DNA of 64,000 nucleotides from Gluconobacter kondonii (GTDB taxonomy: Bacteria; Pseudomonadota; Alphaproteobacteria; Acetobacterales; Acetobacteraceae). A model generated the notes under the pieces. That model worked only from the letters and a program-made list of their open reading frames with translations. It did no database searches and had not been told where the DNA came from. Location of the stretch: positions 248,001 to 312,000 of the forward strand of contig NZ_BEWP01000001.1 of the NCBI RefSeq assembly GCF_002723995.1, in the 5' to 3' direction. The stretch's first letter is position 1. Each line of letters opens with the position of its first letter. Made by a program: the position numbers and the translations under genes. This document shows, piece after piece, positions 19,877 through 30,354 of the stretch.

Positions 19877-19887
19877 AACTGAACCTT

Positions 19888-21249
19888 TTAAAGTGAAGAC
19901 AGCGCCGGAGGAACCTTCGCTTTCTCCAGAGCCTCTTTCTGACGCGCGGCCAGAACATTCACATCGAAGCCCTCGATCAGTTCCTCAAACATATTGTGCC
20001 AGTTCAACCGCGCCTCCAGACGCAGGAACGCGCTGCCCAGCCCGATCGCGGACCGGTCCATCAACACGAACTCACGCGGCAGCTTCACACCGCCCGTGCG
20101 CTTGAGACCGTCATAGACTTTCTCAAGAACCTGACGCGCTTCCGCTGGATCGTTGCTTTCCTGCATGGAGCAGACGCGGTCTGTCATGAGTGGACGGTAG
20201 AAGAACCGCGCCCATTCATTCAGAACACCCGCCGTTTCACGCGAGATCCCGACAAAACCCCACTTGCTGTAGGCATGGAACGCCAGTTCTTCGTTATTCT
20301 CACGCAGCGCCGTGAACAGGTCGATGATCCCTTCCACAAAGCGCGGTGAGAAAATCCGAACAGCCCCGAAATCCAGCAGGTTCAGGCCGTAGTCATCCCG
20401 TACGGTGAAATTGCCCATATGCGGGTCACCGTGAATGACACCGTAGCGATAGACCGGCGTATACCAGGCTTTGAACAGTGCCGTCGCCATCGCATTGCGA
20501 TCTTCCAACGGCAGGTTTTCGCCCAGAACGGCCCGCATGCTTCGGCCGCTCACCCAGTCCATCGTCAGCAACCGCCCTGTGGACAGTTCCTCGACCGGAG
20601 CAGGAACCGTGACCTCGGGCGTTTCGGAAAGCATATCCCGATACAGCCGCAAATGGCTCGCTTCCCGCCGGTAATCCAGTTCCTCGCGCAATCTGTCCGC
20701 GAGTTCGGTGTAAACCTCGTCCTGACGGATCGTCGTCTCGAACTGCTTGTAAATGCCGAGTGCGGCCCGGAACTGCCGCAGATCCGAATCCACAGCCGCC
20801 TGCATGTCCGGATACTGCAATTTGCACGCTACCTCGCGCCCATCGACCAGACGCGCCCGATGCACCTGCCCAAGCGACGCCGCCGCGACGGCTTCGTGGC
20901 TGAAGGAGCGGAAATGCTTTTCCCACCCCGCCCCAAGCTCTGCCTGCATGCGACGGCGCACGAAGCTCCAGCCCATCGGCGGCGCGTTGGACTGCAAATG
21001 CGCCAGTTCTTCAGCATATTCGTCCGGAAGCGCGCCGGGAATGGTGGAGAGAAGCTGGGCCGCTTTCATCAGCGGCCCCTTGAGGTTTCCCAACGCCGAC
21101 TTCAGGCCCTCTGCATGAACGCCCTTGTCCGTCTTGAAGCCCAGACGGTTCCCCGCCATCCGCGCCGCAATACCGCCGACCGCGCCGGAAGTCCGCGCCA
21201 TGCGACGCAGTTCCCCCATAAGGCCGGTGTTGTCGAGATCCCTCGCCAT
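19888..21249 (-). CDS. ABC1/AarF/UbiB-family atypical kinase
   Basis: A 453-aa UbiB-type protein kinase-like ATPase. The family's nucleotide-gating K-x-x-Q signature appears as KAAQ within GPLMKAAQLLSTIPGALPDE. The lysine region is VACKLQYPDMQAAVDSDLRQ, the catalytic loop is VIHGDPHMGNFTV, and the metal motif is LLDFGAVRIF. Family members act in ubiquinone synthesis or lipid transport at the membrane; this protein lacks the two C-terminal transmembrane helices of E. coli UbiB and resembles the Coq8/ABC1-type branch. The ATG is preceded by GAGGAG. It lies 8 bases after pepF on the same strand. Confidence 0.87.
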   Translation of the reverse strand: MARDLDNTGLMGELRRMARTSGAVGGIAARMAGNRLGFKTDKGVHAEGLKSALGNLKGPLMKAAQLLSTIPGALPDEYAEELAHLQSNAPPMGWSFVRRRMQAELGAGWEKHFRSFSHEAVAAASLGQVHRARLVDGREVACKLQYPDMQAAVDSDLRQFRAALGIYKQFETTIRQDEVYTELADRLREELDYRREASHLRLYRDMLSETPEVTVPAPVEELSTGRLLTMDWVSGRSMRAVLGENLPLEDRNAMATALFKAWYTPVYRYGVIHGDPHMGNFTVRDDYGLNLLDFGAVRIFSPRFVEGIIDLFTALRENNEELAFHAYSKWGFVGISRETAGVLNEWARFFYRPLMTDRVCSMQESNDPAEARQVLEKVYDGLKRTGGVKLPREFVLMDRSAIGLGSAFLRLEARLNWHNMFEELIEGFDVNVLAARQKEALEKAKVPPALSSL

Positions 21250-21257
21250 GATGCTCC

Positions 21258-23072
21258 TCAGTCCTCCTGCTCGAGCTGATCGATCAGCCCCGAGATCACA
21301 TCCAGTCCTTTACGCCAGAAACCCGGATCTGTCGCATCAAGTCCGAACGGCGCGAGCAGTTCCTTGTGGCGCAGCGTTCCACCGGCTTCGAGCATGGTGC
21401 GGTATTTCGCAGCAAAACCCTCAGGTTTTTCCTGATAAACGCCATAGAGCGCATTCACCAGACAGTCCCCGAAAGCATACGCATAAACATAGAACGGGGA
21501 ATGCACGAAATGCGGAATGTAAGACCAGTACAGGTCATAATCTGGTGTGAAGTGGAACACGGGCCCCAGACTCCGCACCTGAACTTCCCGCCAGATTTCT
21601 CCCAGACGCTCCGGCGAAAGCTCACCCTTCGCCCGCTCGTCATGGACCTTCACTTCGAACTGATAGAACGCGATCTGTCGGACGACCGTGTTCAGCATGT
21701 CCTCGACCTTCGCCGCCAGCATGTGACGACGACGCTTCGGATCACTCTCCGCATCCAGCAGGGACTGGAACGTCAGCATCTCGCCAAATACCGATGCCGT
21801 CTCGGCCAGCGTCAGGGGCGTATCGGCATTCAGATAGCCCTGTTTTTTCCCGGCCAGCGTCTGATGCACGCCATGCCCCAGTTCATGCGCCAGCGTCATG
21901 ACGTCACGCGGCTGCCCGCGATAATTCATCAGAATATACGGATGCACGGACGGGACGCAGGAATGGGAGAATGCCCCCGAGGACTTCCCGGCCACAGGGG
22001 CCGCATCAATCCACGGATTGGTCAGGAAGTTCTGGACAATGTCCCCCAGAGCCGGATCGAACCCGGCATAGGCCGTCCGCACGATCTCCTTGCCCTGCTC
22101 CCAGTCGATCTGGCGCGTCTCCACACCCGGCAGCGGGGCATTGCGGTCCCAGTGCTCCAGCGTCTCCAGCCCGAGCCACTTCGCCTTGAGCGCATAATAC
22201 CGGTGCGCCAGACGCGGATAGGCCTCGTCCACCGCGCCTACCAACGCGTCGACAACCTCGTCTTCGACCATGTTCGCCAGATTGCGCGAACTCGTCGGAC
22301 GCGGATAGCCGCGCAGCTTATCCCCGATCGCCTTGTCCTTGGCGAGCGTATTGGTAATCATCGTCAGCAGACGCGAATTCTCGCCCAGAACCGCACTGAT
22401 CTGCTGCGCCGCAGCCTCGCGCTTCGCACGATCCGCATTCGTCAGCAGATTGAACGCCTCGCCCAGCGGCTTGTCCTCGCCGTCGATCGTGACACTCAGC
22501 GTCGCCATGGTCTCATCGAACAGCCGGTTCCAGGCATTGCGTCCCGTCACCGACTTGTCCATCAGCACCTGCTCGACCTCATCGGAGAGCTGATAGGGCC
22601 GGTACATCCGCAGATCCCGCAGATACGCATCCCATTTACGCATCTCCGGCGCCTCGCAGATCCGCGCCAGATCCTCGTCCGCGATCCGGTTCAGTTCCAG
22701 CGTGAAGAACATCAGATCGGAGGCCACCTCCGTCATCCGCTCCTGCACGCCCTGCGCGAACCGCCCCCAGACCGGATCAGTCGTATGCGCTGCAAAGCCG
22801 AGGCTGGAGAACGACCCGATCTTCCCGAGACCTTCCTCGATCGCCTCATATTCGGCAAAGGCCGCAGCGAGTTCCGCCCCGCTCAGACTGCCCAGACGCC
22901 CTTTATAAGTCTCGCAGAAACGGCGTGCCTCTCCTGCCCAGCGATCGAAATCCGTCGCCAGAACCGGATCTTCCGGGGAAGCATAGAGATCGGACAGGTC
23001 CCAGCGGGGCGGCATCTGCTCCCCGGAGGACGAATTGGGCGTGCCGTCAGCGGCAGAAAAGAGCATGGTCAT
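21258..23072 (-). CDS. pepF: Oligoendopeptidase F (M3B metallopeptidase)
   Basis: A 604-aa cytoplasmic zinc peptidase that degrades oligopeptides. The HExxH motif is in LAHELGHGVHQTL (near residue 393), and the third zinc ligand region is LTLAETASVFGEMLTFQSLL. The N-terminal M3-type helical domain begins at WDLSDLYASPEDP. The C-terminal segment YWSYIPHFVHSPFYVYAYAF is typical of the family. The AarF-like gene follows closely, so they may share a transcript. The upstream region faces the acyltransferase promoter. Confidence 0.95.
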   Translation of the reverse strand: MTMLFSAADGTPNSSSGEQMPPRWDLSDLYASPEDPVLATDFDRWAGEARRFCETYKGRLGSLSGAELAAAFAEYEAIEEGLGKIGSFSSLGFAAHTTDPVWGRFAQGVQERMTEVASDLMFFTLELNRIADEDLARICEAPEMRKWDAYLRDLRMYRPYQLSDEVEQVLMDKSVTGRNAWNRLFDETMATLSVTIDGEDKPLGEAFNLLTNADRAKREAAAQQISAVLGENSRLLTMITNTLAKDKAIGDKLRGYPRPTSSRNLANMVEDEVVDALVGAVDEAYPRLAHRYYALKAKWLGLETLEHWDRNAPLPGVETRQIDWEQGKEIVRTAYAGFDPALGDIVQNFLTNPWIDAAPVAGKSSGAFSHSCVPSVHPYILMNYRGQPRDVMTLAHELGHGVHQTLAGKKQGYLNADTPLTLAETASVFGEMLTFQSLLDAESDPKRRRHMLAAKVEDMLNTVVRQIAFYQFEVKVHDERAKGELSPERLGEIWREVQVRSLGPVFHFTPDYDLYWSYIPHFVHSPFYVYAYAFGDCLVNALYGVYQEKPEGFAAKYRTMLEAGGTLRHKELLAPFGLDATDPGFWRKGLDVISGLIDQLEQED

Positions 23073-23189
23073 AACCTGACCTTAGAGCCACAATCCCAGC
23101 CGTCAAACGGGATGTTGATGACAAATCCGTAGTGTAAAAACACCGTCAGACCCCGACAAAGCCCCTAACCCCGGATCTTCCGCCACTTC

Positions 23190-24323
23190 ATGCGAAAATA
23201 CCCCCCCCAGGCATTTGAGCCCCTGACATCCTTTGAAAATCTTCAGAAGCGAATCGCAGGGCCGGATCTGGTGCGCTCAGTTGCCATTCTCGACGTTCTC
23301 ATTTGCCATGACGGAATCATGTTCTCATCCTGGTGGCACAAGGATCTTCCGTTCCATCTGGCGGTGCTCGGTTTTTATGGCGTGATGCTGTTCTTTGTGC
23401 TCAGCGGCTTCCTGATTGGGACCATCATGCTGGATCTGTTGGAACGCAAAATCTCAGCAAAAGGCTGGGCCATTTTCCTCATACGCCGATGGATGCGCAC
23501 CCTTCCGGCTTATTATGCGTGGCTGTTCGCACTGTTAATTCCGCTCGCCTATTTCGGCCCCTACGGCGTGACATGGGAGGAAGCCAAGCGCGTCCTGCCC
23601 TGGTTCCTGACCCTGACGCAAAATCTGGGCTGGCCCATGGTCTCGAACTGGTACGACGCCACATGGTCGCTCTGCGTAGAAGAGTGGTTCTACATCGCCT
23701 TCCCGGCGCTTCTACTCACACTCCTCGCCTGCCGCCTGAAACCGAATCTGGCCTTCGGAACTGCTCTTGCAGTCTTCTTCATCGTCCCGCTCTGCTGGCG
23801 CCTCTCTCTCCCCACAAACGTCAACTGGAACGAAGTCACCAGCAAGATCGTTCTTTGCCGCTTCGACTCCATCGCATGGGGCATTGCCGCAGCCTGGTTG
23901 TATCGATGCAAGCCCGCAGTCACCCGCTACAGCGCGTATCTCGCAGCATTGGGCACCGTCATCGTGCTCACAGTCTGGTGGCGCAACACCGGAGACAACG
24001 CGCTCTGGCCGTCGCGCTTTGGTGCCATGGGATCATTTGATGTCGTAGGCTTCGGTTATGCGCTCTGCATGCCCGCAATGATGCGTCTGCGAACGCTGCC
24101 TCCCCTGATCGGTCCGGCGGTTCGTAGCCTCAGTACCCACAGTTATGGGCTTTATCTGTGCCATCTCCCGCTGGTGATGATGGCGAGCGACCTCCAGGCC
24201 CGCTACAGCCTCGGTCGTCGGCACGCCGTGATCCTTACGATCCTCACCACAATCGGAGGCGCGATACTGTCATGGCATCTTGTGGAACGCCCCTGCCTGA
24301 AACTCCGTCCCAGACAGGGGTAG
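23190..24323 (+). CDS. Membrane acyltransferase (acyltransferase-3/OafA-like)
   Basis: A 377-aa integral-membrane protein with about ten helices. It belongs to the acyltransferase-3 family, which acetylates O-antigen, exopolysaccharide or other surface sugars. Typical features are an early RSVAILDVLICHDG segment carrying the conserved His, FYGVMLFFVLSGFLIG, RRWMRTLPAYYAW, and WSLCVEEWFYIAFP. The start region has no good ribosome-binding site. A run of eight C begins at the fourth codon (23201-23208), which could slip and shift the frame. Its end lies 9 bases from the convergent gltB end. Confidence 0.88.
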   Translation: MRKYPPQAFEPLTSFENLQKRIAGPDLVRSVAILDVLICHDGIMFSSWWHKDLPFHLAVLGFYGVMLFFVLSGFLIGTIMLDLLERKISAKGWAIFLIRRWMRTLPAYYAWLFALLIPLAYFGPYGVTWEEAKRVLPWFLTLTQNLGWPMVSNWYDATWSLCVEEWFYIAFPALLLTLLACRLKPNLAFGTALAVFFIVPLCWRLSLPTNVNWNEVTSKIVLCRFDSIAWGIAAAWLYRCKPAVTRYSAYLAALGTVIVLTVWWRNTGDNALWPSRFGAMGSFDVVGFGYALCMPAMMRLRTLPPLIGPAVRSLSTHSYGLYLCHLPLVMMASDLQARYSLGRRHAVILTILTTIGGAILSWHLVERPCLKLRPRQG

Positions 24324-24332
24324 AACGCTTGT

Positions 24333-27300
24333 TCAGGCCGAAAGCTGCGACAGGTCTTCCTGAACATAGCCGATGATCCGCGCATAATCGCGCGGCACGA
24401 CATGCCAGAAGCGCTCCAGCGTCCGTTCCCAGCAGTGCAGCAGATCCTCGGCATAGGTGCTGCCCGTCTCCGCTACATGACGTTCCACGAGCGCGCGCAA
24501 TTCCTGATCCCAGCGGCTGCCAGCCTGCACGCGGCTCCACATGACCGTATCAGGGTTGATCTGCGCCTCGAACCGTCCCTTCACGTCCAGCACATAAGCC
24601 ATGCCCCCCGTGAAACCGGCGCCGAAATTGTCGCCTGTCTCTCCAAGGATCACGACTGTGCCGCCGGTCATGTATTCGCAGCCATTCGAACCACAGCCCT
24701 CGACCACGGCCGTCGCACCCGAGTTGCGGACAGCAAAACGCTCGCCCGCCTGCCCGGCCGCAAACAGCGTCCCCGCCGTCGCGCCGTATAGCACCGTATT
24801 GCCGATGATCGCGCTCTGCTCGGACGCCCACTGCGCCGCCGGTGACTTGCGGACAACGATCGTCGCGCCCGAAAGCCCCTTGCCGACATAGTCGTTGGCA
24901 TCGCCCTCGACCTCGATCTTGAGTCCCTGCACGCCGAATGCGCCCAGCGACTGCCCGGCAGACCCGCGCAACGACAGCGTGAGCTGGCCTTCCGGAAGCT
25001 CCTTCATGCCGAATTTGCGCGTAATCAGCCCCGAAACCCGCGTACCGATCGCACGATGGGTGTTCTGCACGGTGTAATGCAGGTGCAGCTTTTCGCGACG
25101 CTCGAACAGCGCGGTCGCATCCGGAATGATCTGCCCATCCAACGTCTCCGGCACTTCGTTACGCCCTTCACGGGTGCAGTAACGCGCATGCTCGCCCGGA
25201 TCGGCCTGAACCAGCAGGGAGTTTAGATCCAGATCATCCAGATAATCCGCGCCACGCGACACCTGACGCAGCATATCCGTCCGTCCGATCACCTCTTCAA
25301 GCGACCGCACGCCGAGATCTGCCAGAATATGCCGTATGTCTTCCGCAATCAGCGTGAACAGGTTGATGACCTTCTCCGGCGATCCCCCGAACTTCTCGCG
25401 CAGCTTCTCGTCCTGCACACACACGCCCACCGGACAGGTGTTGGAATGGCACTGGCGCACCATGATGCAGCCCATCGCGACCAATGCTGCCGTGCCTATA
25501 CCGAATTCTTCGGCACCCAACATTGCCGCCATGACAACGTCACGCCCCGTCTTGATGCCGCCATCCGTCCGCAGCACCAGTCGATGACGCAACCGGTTCA
25601 GCATCAGCACCTGATGCGCTTCGGAAAGCCCCATCTCCCACGGCAGACCCGCATAATGGATCGAAGACTGCGGGCTGGCACCTGTCCCGCCCGAATGGCC
25701 AGAAATCAGGATCGCATCCGCCTTGGCTTTCGCCACACCGGCCGCAATCGTGCCAATGCCCGTCCGCGCCACCAGCTTGACCGTGACGGTCGCCGTCGGA
25801 TTGATCTGCTTGAGATCGTAAATGAGCTGCGCCAGATCCTCGATCGAATAGATATCGTGATGCGGCGGCGGCGAAATCAGTGTGACCCCCGGCGTCGCAT
25901 GACGCAGACGCCCGATCAGTTCCGTGACTTTGAAGCCCGGAAGCTGCCCGCCCTCGCCGGGTTTCGCACCCTGCGCCATCTTGATCTCGATCTCGCGGCA
26001 GTCGTTCAGATACTGCGCCGTCACGCCAAAACGCCCGGACGCCACCTGCTTGATGGCCGAAGACGCATTGTCCCCGTTCGGACGCGGCTTTGAACGCTCG
26101 GCATCCTCGCCACCTTCACCGGAATCGGACTTCGCGCCGATCCGGTTCATGGCAATCGCCAGCGTCTCATGCGCCTCGGGGCTGAGCGCGCCGAGCGAAA
26201 TTCCCGGCGCCACCAGACGACGACGGATCTGCGTGATACTCTCCACCTCATCCACCGGAACCGGCGCATGAATCGGCTTGAAATCCAGCAGATCGCGCAG
26301 CGCCACCGGCGGCATCTGACGCACCGCATCCGCATAACGCCGGTACAACGTGAAGCTGTTCGCCGTGACCGCGCTCTGGAGCATGTGCACAAGTTGGCCG
26401 GAGAACGCATGCGTCTCACCCTGACGGCGCAGTTTGTAGCGTCCACCGACCGGAAGTGCCTCGACCTTCCGGTTCCACGCCGCCGCATGGGCACCAAGAA
26501 TGTTGCGGGCAATGCCTGGCAGACCGATCCCCGAAATCCGCGACGGCATGCCCGGGAAGAACTCTGCCACCAGCGCGCGGGACAGTCCGATCGCCTCGAA
26601 ATTATACCCGCCACGATAGGCCGAAATGATCGAAATGCCCGACTTGGACATGATCTTCAGCAGACCCTTGTCCACGGCCTTGCGATAGCGCTCCATCGCC
26701 TCACGCAGCGACAGCTTGCCGAACAGACCACGCCGCAGCCGGTCCGCCACACAATGCTGCGCCAGAGCCGGGTTCACCGTCGTCGCACCCACGCCAATCG
26801 TCACGGCAATTGCATGAACATCAATCGCCCCAGACGTCCGCACGTTCAGCGACGTGAACGTCCGCAGCGAATTGCGCACCAGATGGATATGCACGGCTGC
26901 TGTGGCGAGGATCATCGGGATTGCAACCCGCGCCGCATCCGTATTGTCATCCGTCAGGAACAGATGCGTGCACCCGCCGCGAACATGATCCTCCGCCTGC
27001 ACGCGGATGGACGCAATAGCAGCCCGCAGACCTTCCTCGCCCTCTTCGGCAGGGAAGGTGCAGTCGATCACGCCCGCGTTCTCGCCGCAGACCTTTCGCA
27101 ATTCGTCGAACTCACCGATCGTCAGGACCGGGCTCGGCAGCTGCAACAGGTCGCACTGCTCCGGTGCCTGATCGAGAATATTCCCCAGATTACCCAGCCG
27201 CGTAATCAGGCTCATCACCCGCGTCTCACGCAGGGAATCAATCGGCGGATTCGTTACCTGACTGAACCCCTGACGGAAATAATGCGCCAGCCCACGATAG

Positions 27301-28853
27301 ATCTGCGACAGCACCTGAAGCGGCGTATCATCGCCCATGGAGCCCAGAGCCTCAGCCGCCGTCTCGACCATCGGGTGCAGGATCGTCTCCAGCTCCTCAT
27401 GCGTCAGACTGACCGCCATCTGATGCCGCCGCAGCACATCGGGGTCCAACGCCTCGGGTTCCACAACATCGCGCACGATCGGCTCGATGTCGCGGATCCG
27501 CTTCACCCAGCCCTGAAAATCCTGACGCGAGGCCAGCATTTCGAGCAGTTCTTCAGACTGGTAAAGCCGCCCTTCCTTCAGATCGAGCGCCAGCGTCTGC
27601 CCCGGGCCAAGCCGTCCACGACTTTTGACCCGCGCATCCGGCACCCGAACCATCCCGGTCTCGGAGCCCACGATGAGCAGCCCGTCCTGCGTGATGCTGT
27701 AGCGCAGCGGCCGTAGCCCGGCGCGATCCAGCCCAGCCACGACCCAGCGTCCATCCGTCGCACACAAAGCCGCCGGACCATCCCAAGGCTCGATCACCGC
27801 ATTGCAGTACCGGAACAGCGCGCGCGCCGCGTCGGACATCGCCGAGTTCGCGCCGCCAGAGGCCGGCACCAGCATCGTCTTCGCCATCGGCGCATCACGC
27901 CCGGCGAAGGTCAGCAGTTCGAATACATTGTCCAGAACCGCCGTATCGGAACCCGCAGCCTGCACCACAGGCTTCAGATCCGCCATGTACGGGTCCAGAT
28001 CCGGATGGGCGAGCCGCGTTTCGTGCGAACGCATCCAGTTCGTATTGCCCGAAATCGTGTTGATCTCGCCGTTATGCGCCACCTTGCGGAACGGCTGGGC
28101 GAGTTTCCATGTCGGGAACGTGTTGGTCGAATACCGCTGGTGATAGATCGCAAACCGCGAAACGAACCGTTCATCCAGCAGATCCGGATAGAAATCGGTC
28201 AGGTTCTCGGCAAGGAACATACCCTTGTAGATTACCGAACGGCAGGACATCGAACACACATACAGATCAACCTGCTGTGCCGTCGCCTGCTTCTCGATCC
28301 GCCGACGCAGCACATACAGGTCGCGCTCGAACTCGTCCTCGGACCGGCCAAGCCGGTTGCGGATCATGATTTGCTCGATTTCCGGCCGAGTCTGGTTGGC
28401 CTTCTCGCCAATGCACGCCGTATCGATCGGCACCTGACGCCAGCCATAGATCCCGTAACCGAAGTTCAGGATCTCCGTCTCGATGATCTGTCGGCCCCGC
28501 TCCTGCGATCCCAGATCAGTCTTGGGCAGGAACACCATGCCCACCGCAATGCGACCGTCGATCGTATCGTCGCTGGAGCTGTTATGGATCGCCTCGGCAA
28601 AGAAATCCTGCGGGATCTCGACATGAATGCCCGCACCATCGCCGGTCTTGCCATCGGCATCGACCGCACCGCGATGCCAGATATTGCCCAGCGCCTCGAC
28701 GCTCGCCAGCACCACGCTGCGCGACGGCTTGCCATCCAGTGACGCGACCAGACCCACACCGCAGGAATCGCGCTCCTGCGACGGGTCATACAGCCCCTTC
28801 AGCCGTTCGACGTTCTCGGCATACTCGCGGATGAAATCGTTATTGTGTGTCAT
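24333..28853 (-). CDS. gltB: Glutamate synthase (NADPH) large chain
   Basis: A 1506-aa enzyme that transfers the glutamine amide to 2-oxoglutarate. The class II amidotransferase nucleophile cysteine is C31 in RDSCGVGLVASLDG. This implies an N-terminal propeptide of about 30 residues, as is known in the family. The FMN-binding synthase domain includes AILISGHSGGTGASPQSSIH. The 3Fe-4S cysteines lie in CIMVRQCHSNTCPVGVC (near residue 1130), and the C-terminal GXGXG domain carries repeated glycine motifs (GNTVLYGATAGTLFAAG). Its ATG overlaps the gltD stop, so gltD is transcribed first, the reverse of the E. coli order. Confidence 0.98.
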   Translation of the reverse strand: MTHNNDFIREYAENVERLKGLYDPSQERDSCGVGLVASLDGKPSRSVVLASVEALGNIWHRGAVDADGKTGDGAGIHVEIPQDFFAEAIHNSSSDDTIDGRIAVGMVFLPKTDLGSQERGRQIIETEILNFGYGIYGWRQVPIDTACIGEKANQTRPEIEQIMIRNRLGRSEDEFERDLYVLRRRIEKQATAQQVDLYVCSMSCRSVIYKGMFLAENLTDFYPDLLDERFVSRFAIYHQRYSTNTFPTWKLAQPFRKVAHNGEINTISGNTNWMRSHETRLAHPDLDPYMADLKPVVQAAGSDTAVLDNVFELLTFAGRDAPMAKTMLVPASGGANSAMSDAARALFRYCNAVIEPWDGPAALCATDGRWVVAGLDRAGLRPLRYSITQDGLLIVGSETGMVRVPDARVKSRGRLGPGQTLALDLKEGRLYQSEELLEMLASRQDFQGWVKRIRDIEPIVRDVVEPEALDPDVLRRHQMAVSLTHEELETILHPMVETAAEALGSMGDDTPLQVLSQIYRGLAHYFRQGFSQVTNPPIDSLRETRVMSLITRLGNLGNILDQAPEQCDLLQLPSPVLTIGEFDELRKVCGENAGVIDCTFPAEEGEEGLRAAIASIRVQAEDHVRGGCTHLFLTDDNTDAARVAIPMILATAAVHIHLVRNSLRTFTSLNVRTSGAIDVHAIAVTIGVGATTVNPALAQHCVADRLRRGLFGKLSLREAMERYRKAVDKGLLKIMSKSGISIISAYRGGYNFEAIGLSRALVAEFFPGMPSRISGIGLPGIARNILGAHAAAWNRKVEALPVGGRYKLRRQGETHAFSGQLVHMLQSAVTANSFTLYRRYADAVRQMPPVALRDLLDFKPIHAPVPVDEVESITQIRRRLVAPGISLGALSPEAHETLAIAMNRIGAKSDSGEGGEDAERSKPRPNGDNASSAIKQVASGRFGVTAQYLNDCREIEIKMAQGAKPGEGGQLPGFKVTELIGRLRHATPGVTLISPPPHHDIYSIEDLAQLIYDLKQINPTATVTVKLVARTGIGTIAAGVAKAKADAILISGHSGGTGASPQSSIHYAGLPWEMGLSEAHQVLMLNRLRHRLVLRTDGGIKTGRDVVMAAMLGAEEFGIGTAALVAMGCIMVRQCHSNTCPVGVCVQDEKLREKFGGSPEKVINLFTLIAEDIRHILADLGVRSLEEVIGRTDMLRQVSRGADYLDDLDLNSLLVQADPGEHARYCTREGRNEVPETLDGQIIPDATALFERREKLHLHYTVQNTHRAIGTRVSGLITRKFGMKELPEGQLTLSLRGSAGQSLGAFGVQGLKIEVEGDANDYVGKGLSGATIVVRKSPAAQWASEQSAIIGNTVLYGATAGTLFAAGQAGERFAVRNSGATAVVEGCGSNGCEYMTGGTVVILGETGDNFGAGFTGGMAYVLDVKGRFEAQINPDTVMWSRVQAGSRWDQELRALVERHVAETGSTYAEDLLHCWERTLERFWHVVPRDYARIIGYVQEDLSQLSA

Positions 28854-30289
28854 CCCGCGGCCTCCAGAGAACCGGTTACTGTTTCAGTCAGATGATGATG
28901 GATCGCATCGGCCGCATCCCGGCCATCCTTGATCGCCCAGACGACAAGGCTCGCACCGCGCACGATGTCGCCGCCAGCGAACACACCCGGCAGGCTCGTC
29001 TCAAAGCCCCCCGGCGGCACCGTCAGCGTGCCCCAGCGCGTCACGGCCAGATCGGGTGCGTTGAACTGTTCCGGCAGATCCTCTGGATCGAAGCCCAGAG
29101 CCTTAATGACCAGATCACCCTCGATCACGTCATGTTGCCCCGTGCCCTCGATGGACCGACGGCCCGACGCATCTGGCGACCCCAGACGCATCTTCAGCAC
29201 GCGTACGCCCGACACACTGCCATCGCCCAAAAACGCTTCCGGCGAACCCAGCCATTCGAACTGCACGCCTTCTTCCTCGGCATTGTAAACTTCCTGCCGC
29301 GACCCCGGCATGTTCGCCCGGTCCCGACGATAAACGCACGTCACACGCTCGGCACCCTGACGGATCGACGTGCGCACGCAGTCCATGGCCGTGTCGCCAC
29401 CACCAATCACCACGACCCGACGCCCCTTCGCATGAAGCGCTGCATCTTCGCCCGGATCTTCGTCATAGCCCCGACGGTTGGACGCTGTCAGGAAGTCGAT
29501 CGCATCCACCACGCCCTCAAGCCCTGCCCCCGGCACCTTCACATCACGCGAGCGATACACACCCGTCGCAAGGAACACCGCGTCATGCTGCGCCCGCAGG
29601 TCCTCAAGCGCCGTCTCGCCTTCGCCCGAGCCAACTGGTGTAGAGAGATGAAACACGATCCCCTGCTCTTCCAGCAGCGCATGACGGCGTGCCACCACAT
29701 GCTTTTCCAGCTTGAAGCTCGGAATGCCGTAAGTCAGCAACCCGCCCACACGGTCCTGACGCTCATAGACATGAACTTCATAACCCTGCGCCCGCAACCG
29801 CTCCGCACAGGCCAGACCCGCCGGACCGGAGCCCACGATCCCGACACTCAGCCCAAGCTCCCGGTCCGGAAGTGCGGGCTTCACCCAGCCCTGCTCAAAC
29901 GCGTTTTCCGTGATGAACCGCTCGACAGCGCCGATCGTGACGCTCTCGAAGCCCTTGTTGATGACGCAGTTGCCTTCGCACAGCCGGTCCTGCGGACAGA
30001 TGCGCCCGCAGATCTCCGGAAACGTATTCGTCGCGGACGACATCTCATACGCTTCCTCAAGCCGGTCTTCCGCCGTCAGCTTCAGCCAGTCGGGGATGTT
30101 GTTCCCCAACGGACAATGCACGGAGCAGAACGGAATCCCGCACTGCGAACACCGCGACGCCTGCTCTTCCGCCCGGCTGCGCGCGAACCCACGGTAAATC
30201 TCCCCGAAATCCTGACGGCGTTCGGCCGCGTCCCGCTTCTCGGGAAGCACCTGGGGGTGGGTGACGAACTGCAACATCCGTTCGGCCAT
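28850..30289 (-). CDS. gltD: Glutamate synthase small chain
   Basis: The 479-aa FAD- and NADPH-binding subunit that feeds electrons to GltB. The N-terminus carries the cysteine clusters for 4Fe-4S centres (CSQCGIPFCSVHCPLGNNIP and CGRICPQDRLCEGNCV). Two Rossmann motifs follow: FAD at VGIVGSGPAGLACAERL and NADPH at VVVIGGGDTAMDCVRTS. I set the start at the ATG at 30289, which has CAGGAG 9 bases upstream, in preference to a TTG at 30307. It forms an operon with gltB through an ATGA overlap. A palindrome lies 66-80 bases upstream of the start. Confidence 0.97.
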   Translation of the reverse strand: MAERMLQFVTHPQVLPEKRDAAERRQDFGEIYRGFARSRAEEQASRCSQCGIPFCSVHCPLGNNIPDWLKLTAEDRLEEAYEMSSATNTFPEICGRICPQDRLCEGNCVINKGFESVTIGAVERFITENAFEQGWVKPALPDRELGLSVGIVGSGPAGLACAERLRAQGYEVHVYERQDRVGGLLTYGIPSFKLEKHVVARRHALLEEQGIVFHLSTPVGSGEGETALEDLRAQHDAVFLATGVYRSRDVKVPGAGLEGVVDAIDFLTASNRRGYDEDPGEDAALHAKGRRVVVIGGGDTAMDCVRTSIRQGAERVTCVYRRDRANMPGSRQEVYNAEEEGVQFEWLGSPEAFLGDGSVSGVRVLKMRLGSPDASGRRSIEGTGQHDVIEGDLVIKALGFDPEDLPEQFNAPDLAVTRWGTLTVPPGGFETSLPGVFAGGDIVRGASLVVWAIKDGRDAADAIHHHLTETVTGSLEAAG

Positions 30290-30354
30290 GCGTCGTGTCT
30301 CCTGCAAACATGCGAGTGAGAATGCAGCTATTCCGTCACTTTATTCAATAACAG

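Noticed and set aside
25329-27716. Several long antisense open frames opposite gltB
   Set aside because: They are Arg/His/Gln-rich shadows of the gltB frame with no domain or ribosome-binding support.
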